A stretch of 58,047 bases of DNA from Phenylobacterium sp. (lineage in GTDB: Bacteria > Pseudomonadota > Alphaproteobacteria > Caulobacterales > Caulobacteraceae), in NCBI RefSeq assembly GCF_030698145.1, contig NZ_JAUYNW010000047.1, forward strand, positions 79,618 to 137,664, written 5' to 3'. A model generated the notes under the pieces. That model worked only from the letters and a program-made list of their open reading frames with translations. It did not search any database and was not told the DNA's origin. Positions within the stretch are counted from its first letter, which is position 1. The number at the start of each line of letters is the position of its first letter. Below are positions 8,071 through 16,736 of the stretch, one piece after another. The position numbers and the translations under genes were made by a program.

Positions 8071-9627
8071 TCAGGCGCGGCGTAAGATCTCCGGCAACCG
8101 CTTCAGGTCCGCAGGCGCAGCCGCCTCGTAGGCCGCGGCCATCTTCAGGCAAGCGGCTTCCGCATGGACCGGCCCAATGATCTGGATTCCCATCGGCAGA
8201 CCGGTAGGTCCGAACCCGGCAGGCGCCGCCAGAGACGGGCACCCCGACATGGTGACAAGGCAAACCGCCTTCATCCACTCGTGGTAGGTGGCCATTTGGT
8301 GGCCGCCGATCTCCCGGGGCCAGGTCTGATCGGCCGCGAAGGGGAAGACCTGGGCGGTCGGGACGACCAAATAGTCGAAGCGTTCGAAGAACCGGCGCAC
8401 GGCCTGGCTCCACGCGCTGCGAATGACGGAATCGGCGGTCACCTCATAGGCCGACAGTCTCAGGCCGGTCTCGACCTCGAAGACGGCTTCGGGCTTCAAC
8501 AACGCGCGCCTGGCTGGGTCATTGTAGTGTTCGAGCAGAGACCCGCCTTGCTGCCACCCGCGCAGCCGGATGAAGGACTGCCAGACCTTTTCCAGGGGAT
8601 AGTCGGGAAACGCGTCCTCAACGGCGCACCCAAGCGCCTCGAAAGTCTTCAGGGCGCCGCGGCACACGTCAAGGACGCCTGGTTCGCAGGGCGTGAAGCC
8701 CCCGAAATCACCCGCCCAGGCGATCTTCTTGCCCCTGAGGTCGGCGGTGAGCGGACCCACGAACTGATCGCCGCCGCTCTCCATCGACAGGGGCGCGCGG
8801 GGATCATATCCGGCCTGGACCGACAGCAGCATGGTCAGGTCGGCGACGTTCCTGGCCATGGGGCCAGCGACGCCCATCGAGGGGAGCCAGTCTTCCCGCC
8901 CCATCGCGGGCACGCGACCGAAGCTGGTGCGAAAGCCGTAGACATTGTTCCAGCCCGCCGGGTTTCGAAGGCTTCCGCCGTAGTCGCTGCCGTCGGCCAC
9001 GGGCGCCATGCGTAAGGCCAGCGCCACCGCGGCCCCGCCGCTGCTTCCGCCGGCGGATTTCGACGGGAGATAGGCGTTGCGGGTGATCCCGTAGACCGGA
9101 TTGAAGGTGTTGGAGCCGAGGCCGAATTCCGGTGTGTTGGTCTTGCCGAGGAAGATCGCCCCGGCGGCGCGCATGCGCTGGGCCAGCAGGCTGTCGGCGG
9201 AGGCCACGCGGTCCCTGAAGATCGGAGATCCTTGGGTGAACCGGATACCCTTGACCGGCTGAAGGTCCTTCACGGCGAGCGGAAAGCCATGAAGACGGCC
9301 GATGTCTTCGCGCCGGGCCAGTTGCGCGTCACGATCCCGCGCCTGGCCGATCAGGTCCTGACGGTCCTGCAGCGCGACGATAGCGTTCGCTTCGGGATTG
9401 AACCTGTCGATGTGGTCGAGATAGGCGCCCATCACCTCGACGCAGGAGACTTGCCTGGACCGGATCGCGCTGGCGAGCGGGACGGCGCCCAGCATCACGA
9501 TATCGGAGACGCCTGCCGCCGTGGCGACGCCCGGGGCGGCAGCGTTGGCGAGCGTGGCGACGGTCCCCGTCAAGACAGAACGCCGATCGAGCCCTCGCCC
9601 GTTTGGATTGCGACTGACACCACCCAT
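8071..9627 (-). CDS. Amidase signature family enzyme, Tat-exported
   Basis: A 518-residue hydrolase. With the start at 9627 the N-terminus reads MGGVSRNPNGRGLDRRSVLTG, a twin-arginine signal, followed by a small hydrophobic stretch and AATAAG-type cleavage context. The Ser-cisSer-Lys triad is visible: Lys120 in LAVKDLQPVKG, the glycine-serine loop SAGGSSGGAAVA at 191-202 with Ser195, and nucleophile Ser219 in DGSDYGGSLRNPAGW. Members cleave amide bonds of diverse substrates; the exact substrate is not readable. Periplasmic location, inferred from the RR motif, is less usual for the family. It is a single gene between rubrerythrin and a tautomerase. Confidence 0.9.
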   Translation of the reverse strand: MGGVSRNPNGRGLDRRSVLTGTVATLANAAAPGVATAAGVSDIVMLGAVPLASAIRSRQVSCVEVMGAYLDHIDRFNPEANAIVALQDRQDLIGQARDRDAQLARREDIGRLHGFPLAVKDLQPVKGIRFTQGSPIFRDRVASADSLLAQRMRAAGAIFLGKTNTPEFGLGSNTFNPVYGITRNAYLPSKSAGGSSGGAAVALALRMAPVADGSDYGGSLRNPAGWNNVYGFRTSFGRVPAMGREDWLPSMGVAGPMARNVADLTMLLSVQAGYDPRAPLSMESGGDQFVGPLTADLRGKKIAWAGDFGGFTPCEPGVLDVCRGALKTFEALGCAVEDAFPDYPLEKVWQSFIRLRGWQQGGSLLEHYNDPARRALLKPEAVFEVETGLRLSAYEVTADSVIRSAWSQAVRRFFERFDYLVVPTAQVFPFAADQTWPREIGGHQMATYHEWMKAVCLVTMSGCPSLAAPAGFGPTGLPMGIQIIGPVHAEAACLKMAAAYEAAAPADLKRLPEILRRA

Positions 9628-9722
9628 CTGCAAGCCCCCAGCGCCCGGACAAGCTATACCTTTGCGCCGACTGTGCGAAGCCAGGAGACCCACCCGGCGC
9701 CTGGGACGCCGGGCGGGATGGC

Positions 9723-9938
9723 TCAGGCCGCGGCGAGGGCGTGGACGTCCCTGGCGCTCAGCGATTTTCCGCCAATGACCCAGTCACCTTGCTCGAATTC
9801 CTGCACGCGGACCCAGGTCACGCCACGAAGGGCCTCGCCCTCCACCGTGATCATCGCCTCGGTCACCCGTTCGATGAGCTGCTGCTTCTGGGCCGGGGTG
9901 AAGACATCCTTGATAACGTCGATCGTCACGAGCGGCAT
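9723..9938 (-). CDS. 4-oxalocrotonate tautomerase family protein
   Basis: A 71-residue tautomerase. The start at 9938 has AAGGAGACCGGCC upstream and gives [14 protein letters not shown], placing the catalytic Pro right after the initiator Met, as required for the amino-terminal proline mechanism. The rest ([19 protein letters not shown], then [19 protein letters not shown]) follows the family's beta-alpha-beta fold. Such small enzymes work as multimers on keto-enol substrates of aromatic or halogenated compound breakdown; which substrate applies here is unknown. Confidence 0.88.
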   Translation of the reverse strand: MPLVTIDVIKDVFTPAQKQQLIERVTEAMITVEGEALRGVTWVRVQEFEQGDWVIGGKSLSARDVHALAAA

Positions 9939-10052
9939 GGCCGGTCTCCTTGCTGTCAGATCCCGGACCACGCCGGGGGATGGCCAAGACTGCCGTGCGG
10001 CGCGGCGGCCCGCTTGAAGGCCGCATGGAGATTTTCCGGAGAAGGCCCGAGG

Positions 10053-11615
10053 TCAGACTGGCAGGCGATCCACCATTTCGGCGATGCGCCTGCGGATGGC
10101 GGTCTCGCGGAAGGGAAATGCGCGAAGGAAGTCGTCCGAGTTCAGGCCCGGACTGCGACGGCGCGCCGATTGGGCCCAGGCCCGCGCCCGCGCCTCGTCG
10201 CCGTTCATCCCGTGGGCTACAGCGGCGATCATCTCGATCAGGGCGTGGGCGCCGGGCGAGCGCGCCGCGCGCTCGGCCCACTCGGCGGCCTGGGCGGGCT
10301 CGTCGAGCACGATGTGGGACATGGCCCGCACGCCGTGCATGCCGTAGGCCAGGGGATCGAGCGGGCTGAGCTGGAGCGCGGCTCCGACATTGACCTGGCC
10401 GTCGGCTCCGTGACCCAGCAGGGTCTCGGTCCAGCCCCGGGAATAGCGCGCCTGAGCGTAGCTGGGATTGAGCCGGATCGCGCGATCGAGCCACGGCAGG
10501 CTGGCGTCCAGGTCGCCGTGAAGCCAATAGGCGCGGCCCATGACCAGGTTGCAGAAGGGATCCATGGGATCGTGCTCGAGGCCCTGTTCGGCGAAGCGTT
10601 CGGCCAGGGCCGTCGCGCGCGCCGCGTCGTCGGAGAAGTTCAGGAAGGCGCCTTCGAAATGGGTGAAGGACAGGCCCGCGTGGGCGCGGGCGAAGCCCGG
10701 CTCCATGGCGATCGCGCGTTCGAACAGCGAGGCGGCCAGGGCGTTTCCGTCGCGGCTGAACCTGTACATGTGATGCAGGCCCAGGTGATAGGCGGACCAG
10801 GCGTCCAGGTTCTCCGGCGATTTCAGGCGCGCCAGCCGCGCCTCGTTCATCGGGATCTGCAGTTCCAACGCGCCGATGACCGCCTGCACGATCTGCTCGC
10901 GGATATCGTGCACCGCCTCGCGGGCGCAGCGGAAGCGCTCGCTCCAGACGACGCCGCCGTCCTGGGTATCGCAGAGCTCGACCGTCAGGGTCATGGACCT
11001 GGCGTCGGCCTCCACTGAGCCCGACAGGCAGTAGCGGACCTTGAGGGCCGCCCTGACCTTCCCGATATCCGCATCGGCCCCACGGAACCGGAACGAGGAG
11101 CCGCGGGCGATCACGAACAACCAACGCAGCCTGGAGAGCTCGGCGATGAGGTCGTGCGGCAGGGCGTCGGCGATGGCCGAGGCTTCGGCCGCCGCGCCGA
11201 TGACGTCGAAGGGCAGCACGGCGATCGACGGGCGCGCGGACGGCTCCTGGGTGGCGGGCGGGTCGAGGGCCGGCCCCTGCCCGGCCGTCGCCGCGGGCGG
11301 ACGCGAGACCGCCTCCACCTCGGCCACGAAACGGAACCCCAGCTTGGGGATGGTGCGGATCAGGCGCTGGACCGCGCCGTCGTCGCCGATCGCCCGTCGC
11401 GCCGACTTCACGCGGCTGGCGATGGCGGCCTCGGAGACGATCCGGCCCTTCCAGATCCGCTCGACGATCTCGTCCTTGCCGACCAGGCGCTCGCGGTTCT
11501 CAATGAGCATGAGAAGAAGGGCGAAGACCTGTGGCTCAAGCGAAACCGCAACGGCGCCTCTTGTGAGTTCATGCTTCTCGGTGTCGAGCGCGTACGCCCC
11601 GAAACGGTAGATCAT
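10053..11615 (-). CDS. CadC/ToxR-like winged-helix regulator with TPR domain
   Basis: A 520-residue regulator. Residues 1-100 form an OmpR/PhoB-type winged helix (YRFGAYALDTEKHELTRGAV, ... GFRFVAEVEA). Residues 130-260 hold a domain with SIAVLPFDVIGAA and DLIAELSRLRWLFVIARGSSF, the pattern found in the FlgO/adenylate-cyclase-associated sensor proteins. Residues 270-520 are TPR-like (FERAIAMEPGFARAHAGLS, LDRAIRLNPSYAQARYSRG). No obvious transmembrane helix joins them, so it is probably cytoplasmic, unlike E. coli CadC. It is divergent from a cupin gene with a 161-bp shared promoter region, which suggests that gene as a target. Confidence 0.88.
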   Translation of the reverse strand: MIYRFGAYALDTEKHELTRGAVAVSLEPQVFALLLMLIENRERLVGKDEIVERIWKGRIVSEAAIASRVKSARRAIGDDGAVQRLIRTIPKLGFRFVAEVEAVSRPPAATAGQGPALDPPATQEPSARPSIAVLPFDVIGAAAEASAIADALPHDLIAELSRLRWLFVIARGSSFRFRGADADIGKVRAALKVRYCLSGSVEADARSMTLTVELCDTQDGGVVWSERFRCAREAVHDIREQIVQAVIGALELQIPMNEARLARLKSPENLDAWSAYHLGLHHMYRFSRDGNALAASLFERAIAMEPGFARAHAGLSFTHFEGAFLNFSDDAARATALAERFAEQGLEHDPMDPFCNLVMGRAYWLHGDLDASLPWLDRAIRLNPSYAQARYSRGWTETLLGHGADGQVNVGAALQLSPLDPLAYGMHGVRAMSHIVLDEPAQAAEWAERAARSPGAHALIEMIAAVAHGMNGDEARARAWAQSARRRSPGLNSDDFLRAFPFRETAIRRRIAEMVDRLPV

Positions 11616-11776
11616 CGGCGTCCACCTGCCCCGCTTCTCCCAAAAACCTCCACATGATCTCCAAGCGGAACGTTTCGCGACGGGACAAGATGCCTACAGG
11701 TTCGACACATCGTCGGACGCAACAGGCCAAGAGACGCCAGCGGCGGACTCCCATCGTCGCGGCGGGGAGCGAAACC

Positions 11777-12148
11777 ATGAAGATGACCTGCGTGGAACTG
11801 CCCGACAACCTGAATGCAGGCGGCGTCCGGGTTCAGGGGGTCGACTGGGGCGAACTGAACATCTCGCACATCCACTTTCCCAAGGGCGCGGACGCCACGC
11901 CGCTGCTGGAGGGCCTGCCGCAGAACCTGTGCCAGTGCCCACATTGGGGCATGGTGCTGCAAGGCGCGATCAACGTGCGCTACGCCGACGGCCGCACCGA
12001 GACCGTGAGCGAGGGCGAGGTCTATTACTGGCCGCCCGGCCACACGGTCTGGGTCGACGAGGACTACCGCGCCATCGAGTTCAGCCCGAAGGACGAGATG
12101 CGCGAAGTGATCGACCACCTGCGGACCAAGATGGGCGTCCCGGCCTAG
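11777..12148 (+). CDS. Cupin-domain protein
   Basis: A 123-residue protein. The ATG at 11777 has GGGGAGCGAAACC upstream; an in-frame start at 11654 would add 41 basic residues unlike the family. The central part HWGMVLQGAINVRYADGRTETVSEGEVYYWPPGHTVWV is a cupin beta-barrel, with one metal-type His-rich patch (SHIHF, CPHWG, PPGHTVW). Function is unknown; small cupins bind metals or small ligands, or act as dioxygenases or isomerases. The divergent CadC-like gene is its likely regulator. Confidence 0.8.
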   Translation: MKMTCVELPDNLNAGGVRVQGVDWGELNISHIHFPKGADATPLLEGLPQNLCQCPHWGMVLQGAINVRYADGRTETVSEGEVYYWPPGHTVWVDEDYRAIEFSPKDEMREVIDHLRTKMGVPA

Positions 12149-12152
12149 TCGC

Positions 12153-12506
12153 TTAGAGCGAAGGTCGCGCCCGCTTGGGAACCAGGACCATAGCGCACCT
12201 GGTCAGCACCACGAACAGCACCAACCCCGCCATGACCTGAGGCGCCTTGTGGACGGTCCAGATCAGGCCGAAGAAGCCGGTGGTCACCAGGTTGGCGGCC
12301 AGGACCAGGCCGGGACTGCCCCGCCCCTCGGCGCGAAGGGCCGTGATGTTCAGCAGGGCGATCGCGATCAAGGCGAGGCCCGTGCCGGCGAACCAGAGGG
12401 CGTCGAGCGTCAGGGCGTGGTGGAGCCGCGCCGTGTAGGCCACATGCACGACCCCCAACAGCAATGCGGCGATGGCCGCGGCCCAGTGCAGGCGTCTCAA
12501 CGTCAT
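12153..12506 (-). CDS. Small four-helix membrane protein, function unknown
   Basis: A 117-residue hydrophobic protein with about four membrane helices: LHWAAAIAALLLGVVHVAY, LWFAGTGLALIAIALLNI, GLVLAANLVTTGFFGLIW, and VMAGLVLFVVLTRCAMVLV. The end is basic (PKRARPSL). It converges with the cupin gene, leaving only 4 bp between stop codons. I do not recognise a named family. Confidence 0.65.
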   Translation of the reverse strand: MTLRRLHWAAAIAALLLGVVHVAYTARLHHALTLDALWFAGTGLALIAIALLNITALRAEGRGSPGLVLAANLVTTGFFGLIWTVHKAPQVMAGLVLFVVLTRCAMVLVPKRARPSL

Positions 12507-12621
12507 TGGTCGGTCCCCTGCGCCCGTGTCGGCGCGCGGGGACGGTCGCGTTTGGGCGACAGAGGGTCAAACGATGTGTTTGGCGGCGCACTGTGACCTG
12601 AGATCACAAGGGCGTCGCGCC

Positions 12622-13449
12622 CTACCCCGCCTTGGCGAAGTAGATCTCGGCGGGGCCGGGGAAGCGGCGCTCGCGCACGTCCTCGGCGTAGCCGGCGACG
12701 GCCTTGGAGATCTCGCCGCGCAGGTCGGCGTAGCGGCGGACGAACTTGGGCGTCCAGTCGAACAGGCCCAGCATGTCATCGGTGACCAGGATCTGGCCGT
12801 CGCAGCCGGAGGAGGCGCCGATGCCGATGGTGGGGACGCCGATCGCCTCGGTGATCTCGCGAGCCAGACCCTCGGCCACGCCCTCGACGACCACGGCGAA
12901 GGCGCCGGCCTGAGCGGTCGCCTTGGCTTCGGCGAGGATGCGGGCGCGTTCGTCGGCGCCCTTGCCCTTGGCCTTGAAGCCGCCGTCCACGTGCACCGCC
13001 TGGGGCCGCAGGCCCACATGACCCATGACCGGGATGCCGCGCTTCACCAGGTAGTCGATGGTGTCGACCACGGTGGGGCCGCTCTCGACCTTCACCGCCT
13101 GGCAGCCGGTCTCCTTCATGATCCGCGCGGCGTTGGCGTAGGCGATCTCCGGCGCGCCTTCGTACGAGCCGAAGGGCATGTCGACGACCACCATGGCCCG
13201 CTTGGCCGTGCGCATCACCGCCTGGCCGTGCAGGATCATCATCTCCAGGGTCACGCCCACGGTGTTGGGCAGGCCGTGGACCACCATGCCGACGGAATCG
13301 CCCACCAGCATCAGGTCGCAGTGCTCATCCAGCAGCTCGGCCACAGGCGCGGTGTAGGCCGTCAGGCATACGATCGGCACGCCGCCCTTGCGCGCGGTTA
13401 TGTCCGGGGCGGCGAGCCGCCTGACGGTCTCCTGACGCTGGGCCGACAT
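12622..13449 (-). CDS. panB: 3-methyl-2-oxobutanoate hydroxymethyltransferase
   Basis: A 275-residue enzyme of pantothenate synthesis: it transfers a hydroxymethyl group from 5,10-methylene-THF to 2-oxoisovalerate to give ketopantoate. Family motifs are complete: [33 protein letters not shown] with the metal-binding Asp, [35 protein letters not shown], and [21 protein letters not shown]. Length is normal. The start lies 3 bp after the stop of a small membrane-protein gene, with GAGGAG in the end of that gene serving as its ribosome site, so panB appears translationally coupled to an ECF sigma cassette, an unusual arrangement. panC is not in the window. Confidence 0.96.
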   Translation of the reverse strand: MSAQRQETVRRLAAPDITARKGGVPIVCLTAYTAPVAELLDEHCDLMLVGDSVGMVVHGLPNTVGVTLEMMILHGQAVMRTAKRAMVVVDMPFGSYEGAPEIAYANAARIMKETGCQAVKVESGPTVVDTIDYLVKRGIPVMGHVGLRPQAVHVDGGFKAKGKGADERARILAEAKATAQAGAFAVVVEGVAEGLAREITEAIGVPTIGIGASSGCDGQILVTDDMLGLFDWTPKFVRRYADLRGEISKAVAGYAEDVRERRFPGPAEIYFAKAG

Positions 13450-13452
13450 GGA

Positions 13453-13833
13453 TCAGAACTCCTCGATGACGCGGGTCAGGACGAACCCCATGGCCAGGAC
13501 CGCAAGGCCGCTGGCGAGCCATACCATCGATCCGCCCGCCGGCAGGGCCGAAAGCAGCTCCACCCGCGGCGCCCACTCGGCCACGCCCTCGCGCAGCATG
13601 CGGGTCGAGCCGGCCGAGGCGGCCTCAACCTGGCCGACGAAGTTGGACAGGATAAGCTGGCTGGCGCCCACCAGGCCGCCGACCAGGCCCGCGGCCCCGA
13701 TCAGCCAGCGGCGCAGGGTCCAGCCTCGATCAAGCTTGCGCTCGACCGAAACGGCGAAGGCCTTCTCGTCGGAGAAGGCGGGAGCCTCGCCGAAGAGGCG
13801 TTCGAGGCGACGTTCGAATTCGATTTCAGCCAT
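13453..13833 (-). CDS. Membrane protein, likely anti-sigma partner of downstream cassette
   Basis: A 126-residue protein. The start at 13833 (MAEIEFERRLERLFGEAPAF) follows GGGAGGCGTGGCA and overlaps the ECF sigma gene by 8 bp. A soluble acidic N-terminal 45 residues precede two membrane segments, TLRRWLIGAAGLVGGLVGAS and GGSMVWLASGLAVLAMGFVL. The N-terminal part would face the cytoplasm and could hold the sigma factor. No known anti-sigma motif (ZAS) is seen, so the role is inferred from position and coupling. It is the counterpart of the 14914-15222 gene in the neighbouring cassette. Confidence 0.72.
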   Translation of the reverse strand: MAEIEFERRLERLFGEAPAFSDEKAFAVSVERKLDRGWTLRRWLIGAAGLVGGLVGASQLILSNFVGQVEAASAGSTRMLREGVAEWAPRVELLSALPAGGSMVWLASGLAVLAMGFVLTRVIEEF

Positions 13834-14407
13834 TGCCACGCCTCCCTTCAAGTAGAGCGCCCTCAGGCGCCAGTCGCGCTCTGAGTTTCTCCAGACCACG
13901 TTTGACATGGGATTTGACCGTTCCAAGCGGCAGGTTCAAGGCCTCGGCCGTCTCGGCGTGAGAAAGACCCGCGCCATAGCACATGGATACGCACAGCCGT
14001 TCGGCCGCCCCCAAGGTTTTCAAGGCTCCGTCGAGATCGATGCGTCCGGCCGTATCCGGCTGGTGGGCGTCGGACGACGTCTCCTCGGCTTCGGCCGCCA
14101 GCCCGGCTATCCGGCGCTCGCGCTGCAGGCGGCGGAGGTAGAGGCGGGCGGCGATCTTCTTGACCCAACCTGCGAAAGCGCCCTCGCCGCGGAACTCGGT
14201 GATCCGCTCGAAGGCCATGAGAAAGGCGTCCTGGGCGACATCGTCGGCCTCGGCCGCCGGCGATCCCATCCGTCGCAGCAATCCGCGCACGGCCGAGCCG
14301 TGCCTGCGGACCAGTTCCCCGAAGGCCGCACGGTCTCCCGCCGCCGCCAGGGCGGCCAACTCCACGTCGTGGAGATTGGCCAGCCTTGTGTTGTTAGCGC
14401 CCGACAT
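13826..14407 (-). CDS. ECF-type RNA polymerase sigma factor (cassette B)
   Basis: A 193-residue extracytoplasmic-function sigma factor. Region 2 is at residues 25-95 (FGELVRRHGSAVRGLLRRMG, then AEADDVAQDAFLMAFERITEF, KKIAARLYLRRLQRERR), and region 4 at 125-180 (LCVSMCYGAGLSHAETAEAL, LPLGTVKSHVKRGLEKLR). There is no extra C-terminal domain. It sits between a DUF6249-type gene (30 bp upstream) and a membrane protein overlapping by 8 bp. The same order appears again at 14914-16191, with a second sigma factor, pointing to tandem duplication. Confidence 0.93.
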   Translation of the reverse strand: MSGANNTRLANLHDVELAALAAAGDRAAFGELVRRHGSAVRGLLRRMGSPAAEADDVAQDAFLMAFERITEFRGEGAFAGWVKKIAARLYLRRLQRERRIAGLAAEAEETSSDAHQPDTAGRIDLDGALKTLGAAERLCVSMCYGAGLSHAETAEALNLPLGTVKSHVKRGLEKLRARLAPEGALLEGRRGNG

Positions 14408-14437
14408 CTGGGCTTTTCCCCATCCCCTATCGGGGCG

Positions 14438-14809
14438 TTAAACCTTGCCGCGCGTGACGAAAGACAGTGCGATCAGCGCCAGGCCGATGAAGCCCGGGAA
14501 GGCCGCGATGCCGATCAGCGGATAGAAGGCGTCGGGTTCTTCGAAGCTGACCGCGAAGCCCAGGGCCGCGAAGCCGACGGCGACGCCCAGCCAGACGATC
14601 CCGGCACGGAGGTCCTTGTACGGCGAAGGCGGAGCCTTCACGTCGCTGGTCAAGGCGTCGATGACTTCCGGCGGAAGCGTGGCGCCCTTTTCGATCGAAG
14701 CGCGCAGGGTGTCCTGCAGCTTCTGGCGTTCGATGCTCTTGAAGTAACGCGGCGCGATGACGATCGCCGCGATCATGGCGAACATCGTGATTGGGATCAG
14801 AATTTCCAT
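14438..14809 (-). CDS. DUF6249-type membrane protein (cassette B)
   Basis: A 123-residue membrane protein: one N-terminal helix (MEILIPITMFAMIAAIVIAP), a cytoplasmic segment with RQKLQDTLRASIEKGATLPPE, and two further helices (GIVWLGVAVGFAALGFAVSF, IGIAAFPGFIGLALIALSFV). The central G-x-x-x-PPE signature is typical of DUF6249 proteins, which are regularly placed beside ECF sigma genes. GAGGGGAAGACGAG precedes the start. Its paralogue at 15745-16191 carries the related GKEVPPELLKRI block. Confidence 0.82.
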   Translation of the reverse strand: MEILIPITMFAMIAAIVIAPRYFKSIERQKLQDTLRASIEKGATLPPEVIDALTSDVKAPPSPYKDLRAGIVWLGVAVGFAALGFAVSFEEPDAFYPLIGIAAFPGFIGLALIALSFVTRGKV

Positions 14810-14913
14810 CTCGTCTTCCCCTCTTCAGGATTTCCGGGCGTAGCGCCCTGTATCTGAAAGGAAAGAGGCGCCGGGATATGCGTACAGATGCAAGGACCGG
14901 CATGAAATGTTCG

Positions 14914-15222
14914 TCATGATCTCAACCCCAGAAGAGACAAGGCCCGGCCGTCGGCCAGCAGCACGGCCGCGGCGGCCGCGACCAGGGCCGCGCCGGCCGG
15001 CGCCAGCCCGCCGCCGATCTGCGCCATCGCAGGCGCCAGGCTGGGCCACACCGCCCAGAGGATCGAGCCGCCCACCAGGCTGAACAGGGCCAGTTGGGCC
15101 ATTTCCCAGCGGAACCGGTCGCGGGCGACCGCCTCCATCACCGCGGCCGAGAAGGCCGGATCGCGGGCCGGCGGCTCAGAGGCCGCGAAGAAGGCCGAGA
15201 GCCTGGCGTCATCATCACTCAT
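14914..15222 (-). CDS. Small membrane protein, probable anti-sigma partner (cassette A)
   Basis: A 102-residue protein starting at 15222 (MSDDDARLSAFFAASEPPAR), overlapping the upstream sigma gene by 8 bp, as in cassette B. The 45-residue soluble N-terminus has PARDPAFSAAVMEAVARDRF, a pattern common in small ECF-linked anti-sigma-like proteins. Two membrane segments follow (MAQLALFSLVGGSILWAVWP, GAALVAAAAAVLLADG). Function is inferred from coupling, not motif. Confidence 0.75.
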   Translation of the reverse strand: MSDDDARLSAFFAASEPPARDPAFSAAVMEAVARDRFRWEMAQLALFSLVGGSILWAVWPSLAPAMAQIGGGLAPAGAALVAAAAAVLLADGRALSLLGLRS

Positions 15223-15748
15223 CACGCACTCCCAAGGCTTCCATGAGCCGCGCGCGTCCGCGGGCCACATGGGACTTCACCGTGCCGAGCGGCAGACCGA
15301 GCGCATCGGCCGCATCGGCGTGACTGAACTCAGCCGCAAGGCAGAGGGCCACCACGGCCCGCTGTTCCAGCGGTAGCGCGGCCATCGCCCGTTCCAGGGC
15401 CAGCCGGTCCTCCGGCGCGGCGCCAGACGATCGATGGTCGGCCGACTGGTAGTCGGCTTCCCGCTGCCTGGCCCTGCGATCGGACCGTAGTTGCGTCAGC
15501 AACTTGTTGTACCCGATCCCGCACAGCCAGGCTCGGACATTGACGCCCTCGTCCAGGCGCTCGATCCGCGACCAGGCGGTCAGCAGGGCTTCCTGGGCCA
15601 GATCGTCGGCCAGGGCCCAGTCCCCGCAGGCCCGGCGCAGGAAGGCGCGCAGGGCCTGCTGGTGACGGTCCACCAGCCGCGCGAAGGCCTCCTCCGAGCC
15701 GCCCTGGGCGGCGCGGATCAGGTTCGCGTCCAAGGCGGCAGGGTTCAT
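15215..15748 (-). CDS. ECF-type RNA polymerase sigma factor (cassette A)
   Basis: A 177-residue sigma factor. Region 2 includes FARLVDRHQQALRAFLRRAC, DDLAQEALLTAWSRIERL and ACLCGIGYNKLL-like WLCGIGYNKLLTQLRSDRR; region 4 includes LPLEQRAVVALCLAAEFSHA and LPLGTVKSHVARGRARL. Its start overlaps the stop of the DUF6249 gene by 4 bp (ATGA), and its end overlaps the next membrane gene by 8 bp, so all three are tightly coupled. Confidence 0.93.
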   Translation of the reverse strand: MNPAALDANLIRAAQGGSEEAFARLVDRHQQALRAFLRRACGDWALADDLAQEALLTAWSRIERLDEGVNVRAWLCGIGYNKLLTQLRSDRRARQREADYQSADHRSSGAAPEDRLALERAMAALPLEQRAVVALCLAAEFSHADAADALGLPLGTVKSHVARGRARLMEALGVRDE

Positions 15749-16191
15749 TTGTCACGGAAGCGCGACGACACGAGGACCGAGAGCAGGGTCGCGCCGGAGA
15801 TACAGGTCAGGATCAGGGCCACCAACCGGAAGGGACCCTCGGTCCCATCGATCAGCGAGGCCTCCGAGGCGATCCAGAACGCGCCGGCGAGCGCGCCGGT
15901 GAAGATCACCGTGCGGATGTCGTCGCCGCGCGAATGGCGATAGCGCCGCAGACGGTTGCGGCGATGGCGCCGGCCCAGGCCGCTCCAGTCGCTCTCCTCG
16001 TCGTCGTCTTCCTCGTCCTGGATGCGCTTCAGGAGTTCGGGCGGCACTTCCTTGCCCTGGGTGGCGAAGGTCTTGATCAGATCCAGCTGCTCCTGCGAGC
16101 GGCGATAGGCCAGCCAGCGGTCCCAGGCCCCGAACGCGAAGGCGGCCAGCGGGAACAGCAACCACCAGAAACCGCGAAACAGGTCTTCCAT
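15745..16191 (-). CDS. DUF6249-type membrane protein (cassette A)
   Basis: A 148-residue protein: N-terminal helix (LFRGFWWLLFPLAAFAFGAW), a linker with SQEQLDLIKTFATQGKEVPPE, a strongly acidic patch (QDEEDDDEESDW) followed by a strongly basic one (RRHRRNRLRRYRHSR), and two C-terminal helices. The PPE block and topology match the cassette B gene. The adjoining acid and base patches are longer than in that paralogue and could mediate lipid or protein contact. The start at 16191 has AGAGGGGCTGACGCTC upstream. Confidence 0.78.
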   Translation of the reverse strand: MEDLFRGFWWLLFPLAAFAFGAWDRWLAYRRSQEQLDLIKTFATQGKEVPPELLKRIQDEEDDDEESDWSGLGRRHRRNRLRRYRHSRGDDIRTVIFTGALAGAFWIASEASLIDGTEGPFRLVALILTCISGATLLSVLVSSRFRDK

Positions 16192-16295
16192 GAGCGTCAG
16201 CCCCTCTCTTGGAACGGAAAGCCGTCTCCCCGCTCCTTCACCCCCTAGTCGCCGCCGCGGCCGGGATTGGATGCGGGTCGCGAAACTATTTCGTC

Positions 16296-16643
16296 CTAGC
16301 CCAGGGCGGCGGCGTAGACCTCCGGCTTGAAGCCGACCAGCAGGCGGCCGCCCAGGTCCAGCACCGGGCGCTTGATCATCGAGGGCTGGGCCAGCATCAG
16401 GGCGATGGCCTTGGCCTCGTCGAGCGGCGCCTTGTCGGCCTCCGGCAGCTTGCGGAAGGTGGTTCCCGCGCGGTTGAGCAGCACCTGCCACCCGACCTGC
16501 GCGGCCCAGGCCTCCAGCCGGGGCCGGTCGATCCCCACGGCCTTGTAGTCGTGGAAGGCGTAGGCGACCCCGCGCCCGTCCAGCCAAGTCCGGGCCTTCT
16601 TCATCGTGTCGCAGGCCTTGATGCCGTAGATGGTGATGGTCAT
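16296..16643 (-). CDS. ArsC/Spx family protein (YffB-like)
   Basis: A 115-residue thioredoxin-fold protein. The start at 16643 (MTITIYGIKACDTMKKARTW) has GAGGAAAG upstream. The single redox Cys is in KACDTMKKA, and the later block NRAGTTFRKLPEADK plus MIKRPVLDLGGRLLVGFKPE is typical of the YffB/Spx-like reductases. It lacks the ordered extra cysteines of true arsenate reductases, and no ars genes are nearby, so arsenic resistance is unlikely. It lies 93 bp downstream of the RNA ligase-family gene and may share its transcript. Confidence 0.88.
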   Translation of the reverse strand: MTITIYGIKACDTMKKARTWLDGRGVAYAFHDYKAVGIDRPRLEAWAAQVGWQVLLNRAGTTFRKLPEADKAPLDEAKAIALMLAQPSMIKRPVLDLGGRLLVGFKPEVYAAALG

Positions 16644-16736
16644 CGCGCTGCTTTCCTCAGGTCCGGCCGGGGATCCGCATGCACTCAAAGCTCCCGGGAC
16701 GGGCCGACTGCTGCTTCGGATGGCGGCCCATCGAAG

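Noticed and set aside
14810..14913. Hexamers GCATCT and, before cassette A, GCATCC as ECF -35 elements
   Set aside because: Spacing and -10 elements do not agree between the two cassettes; promoter mapping would be needed.
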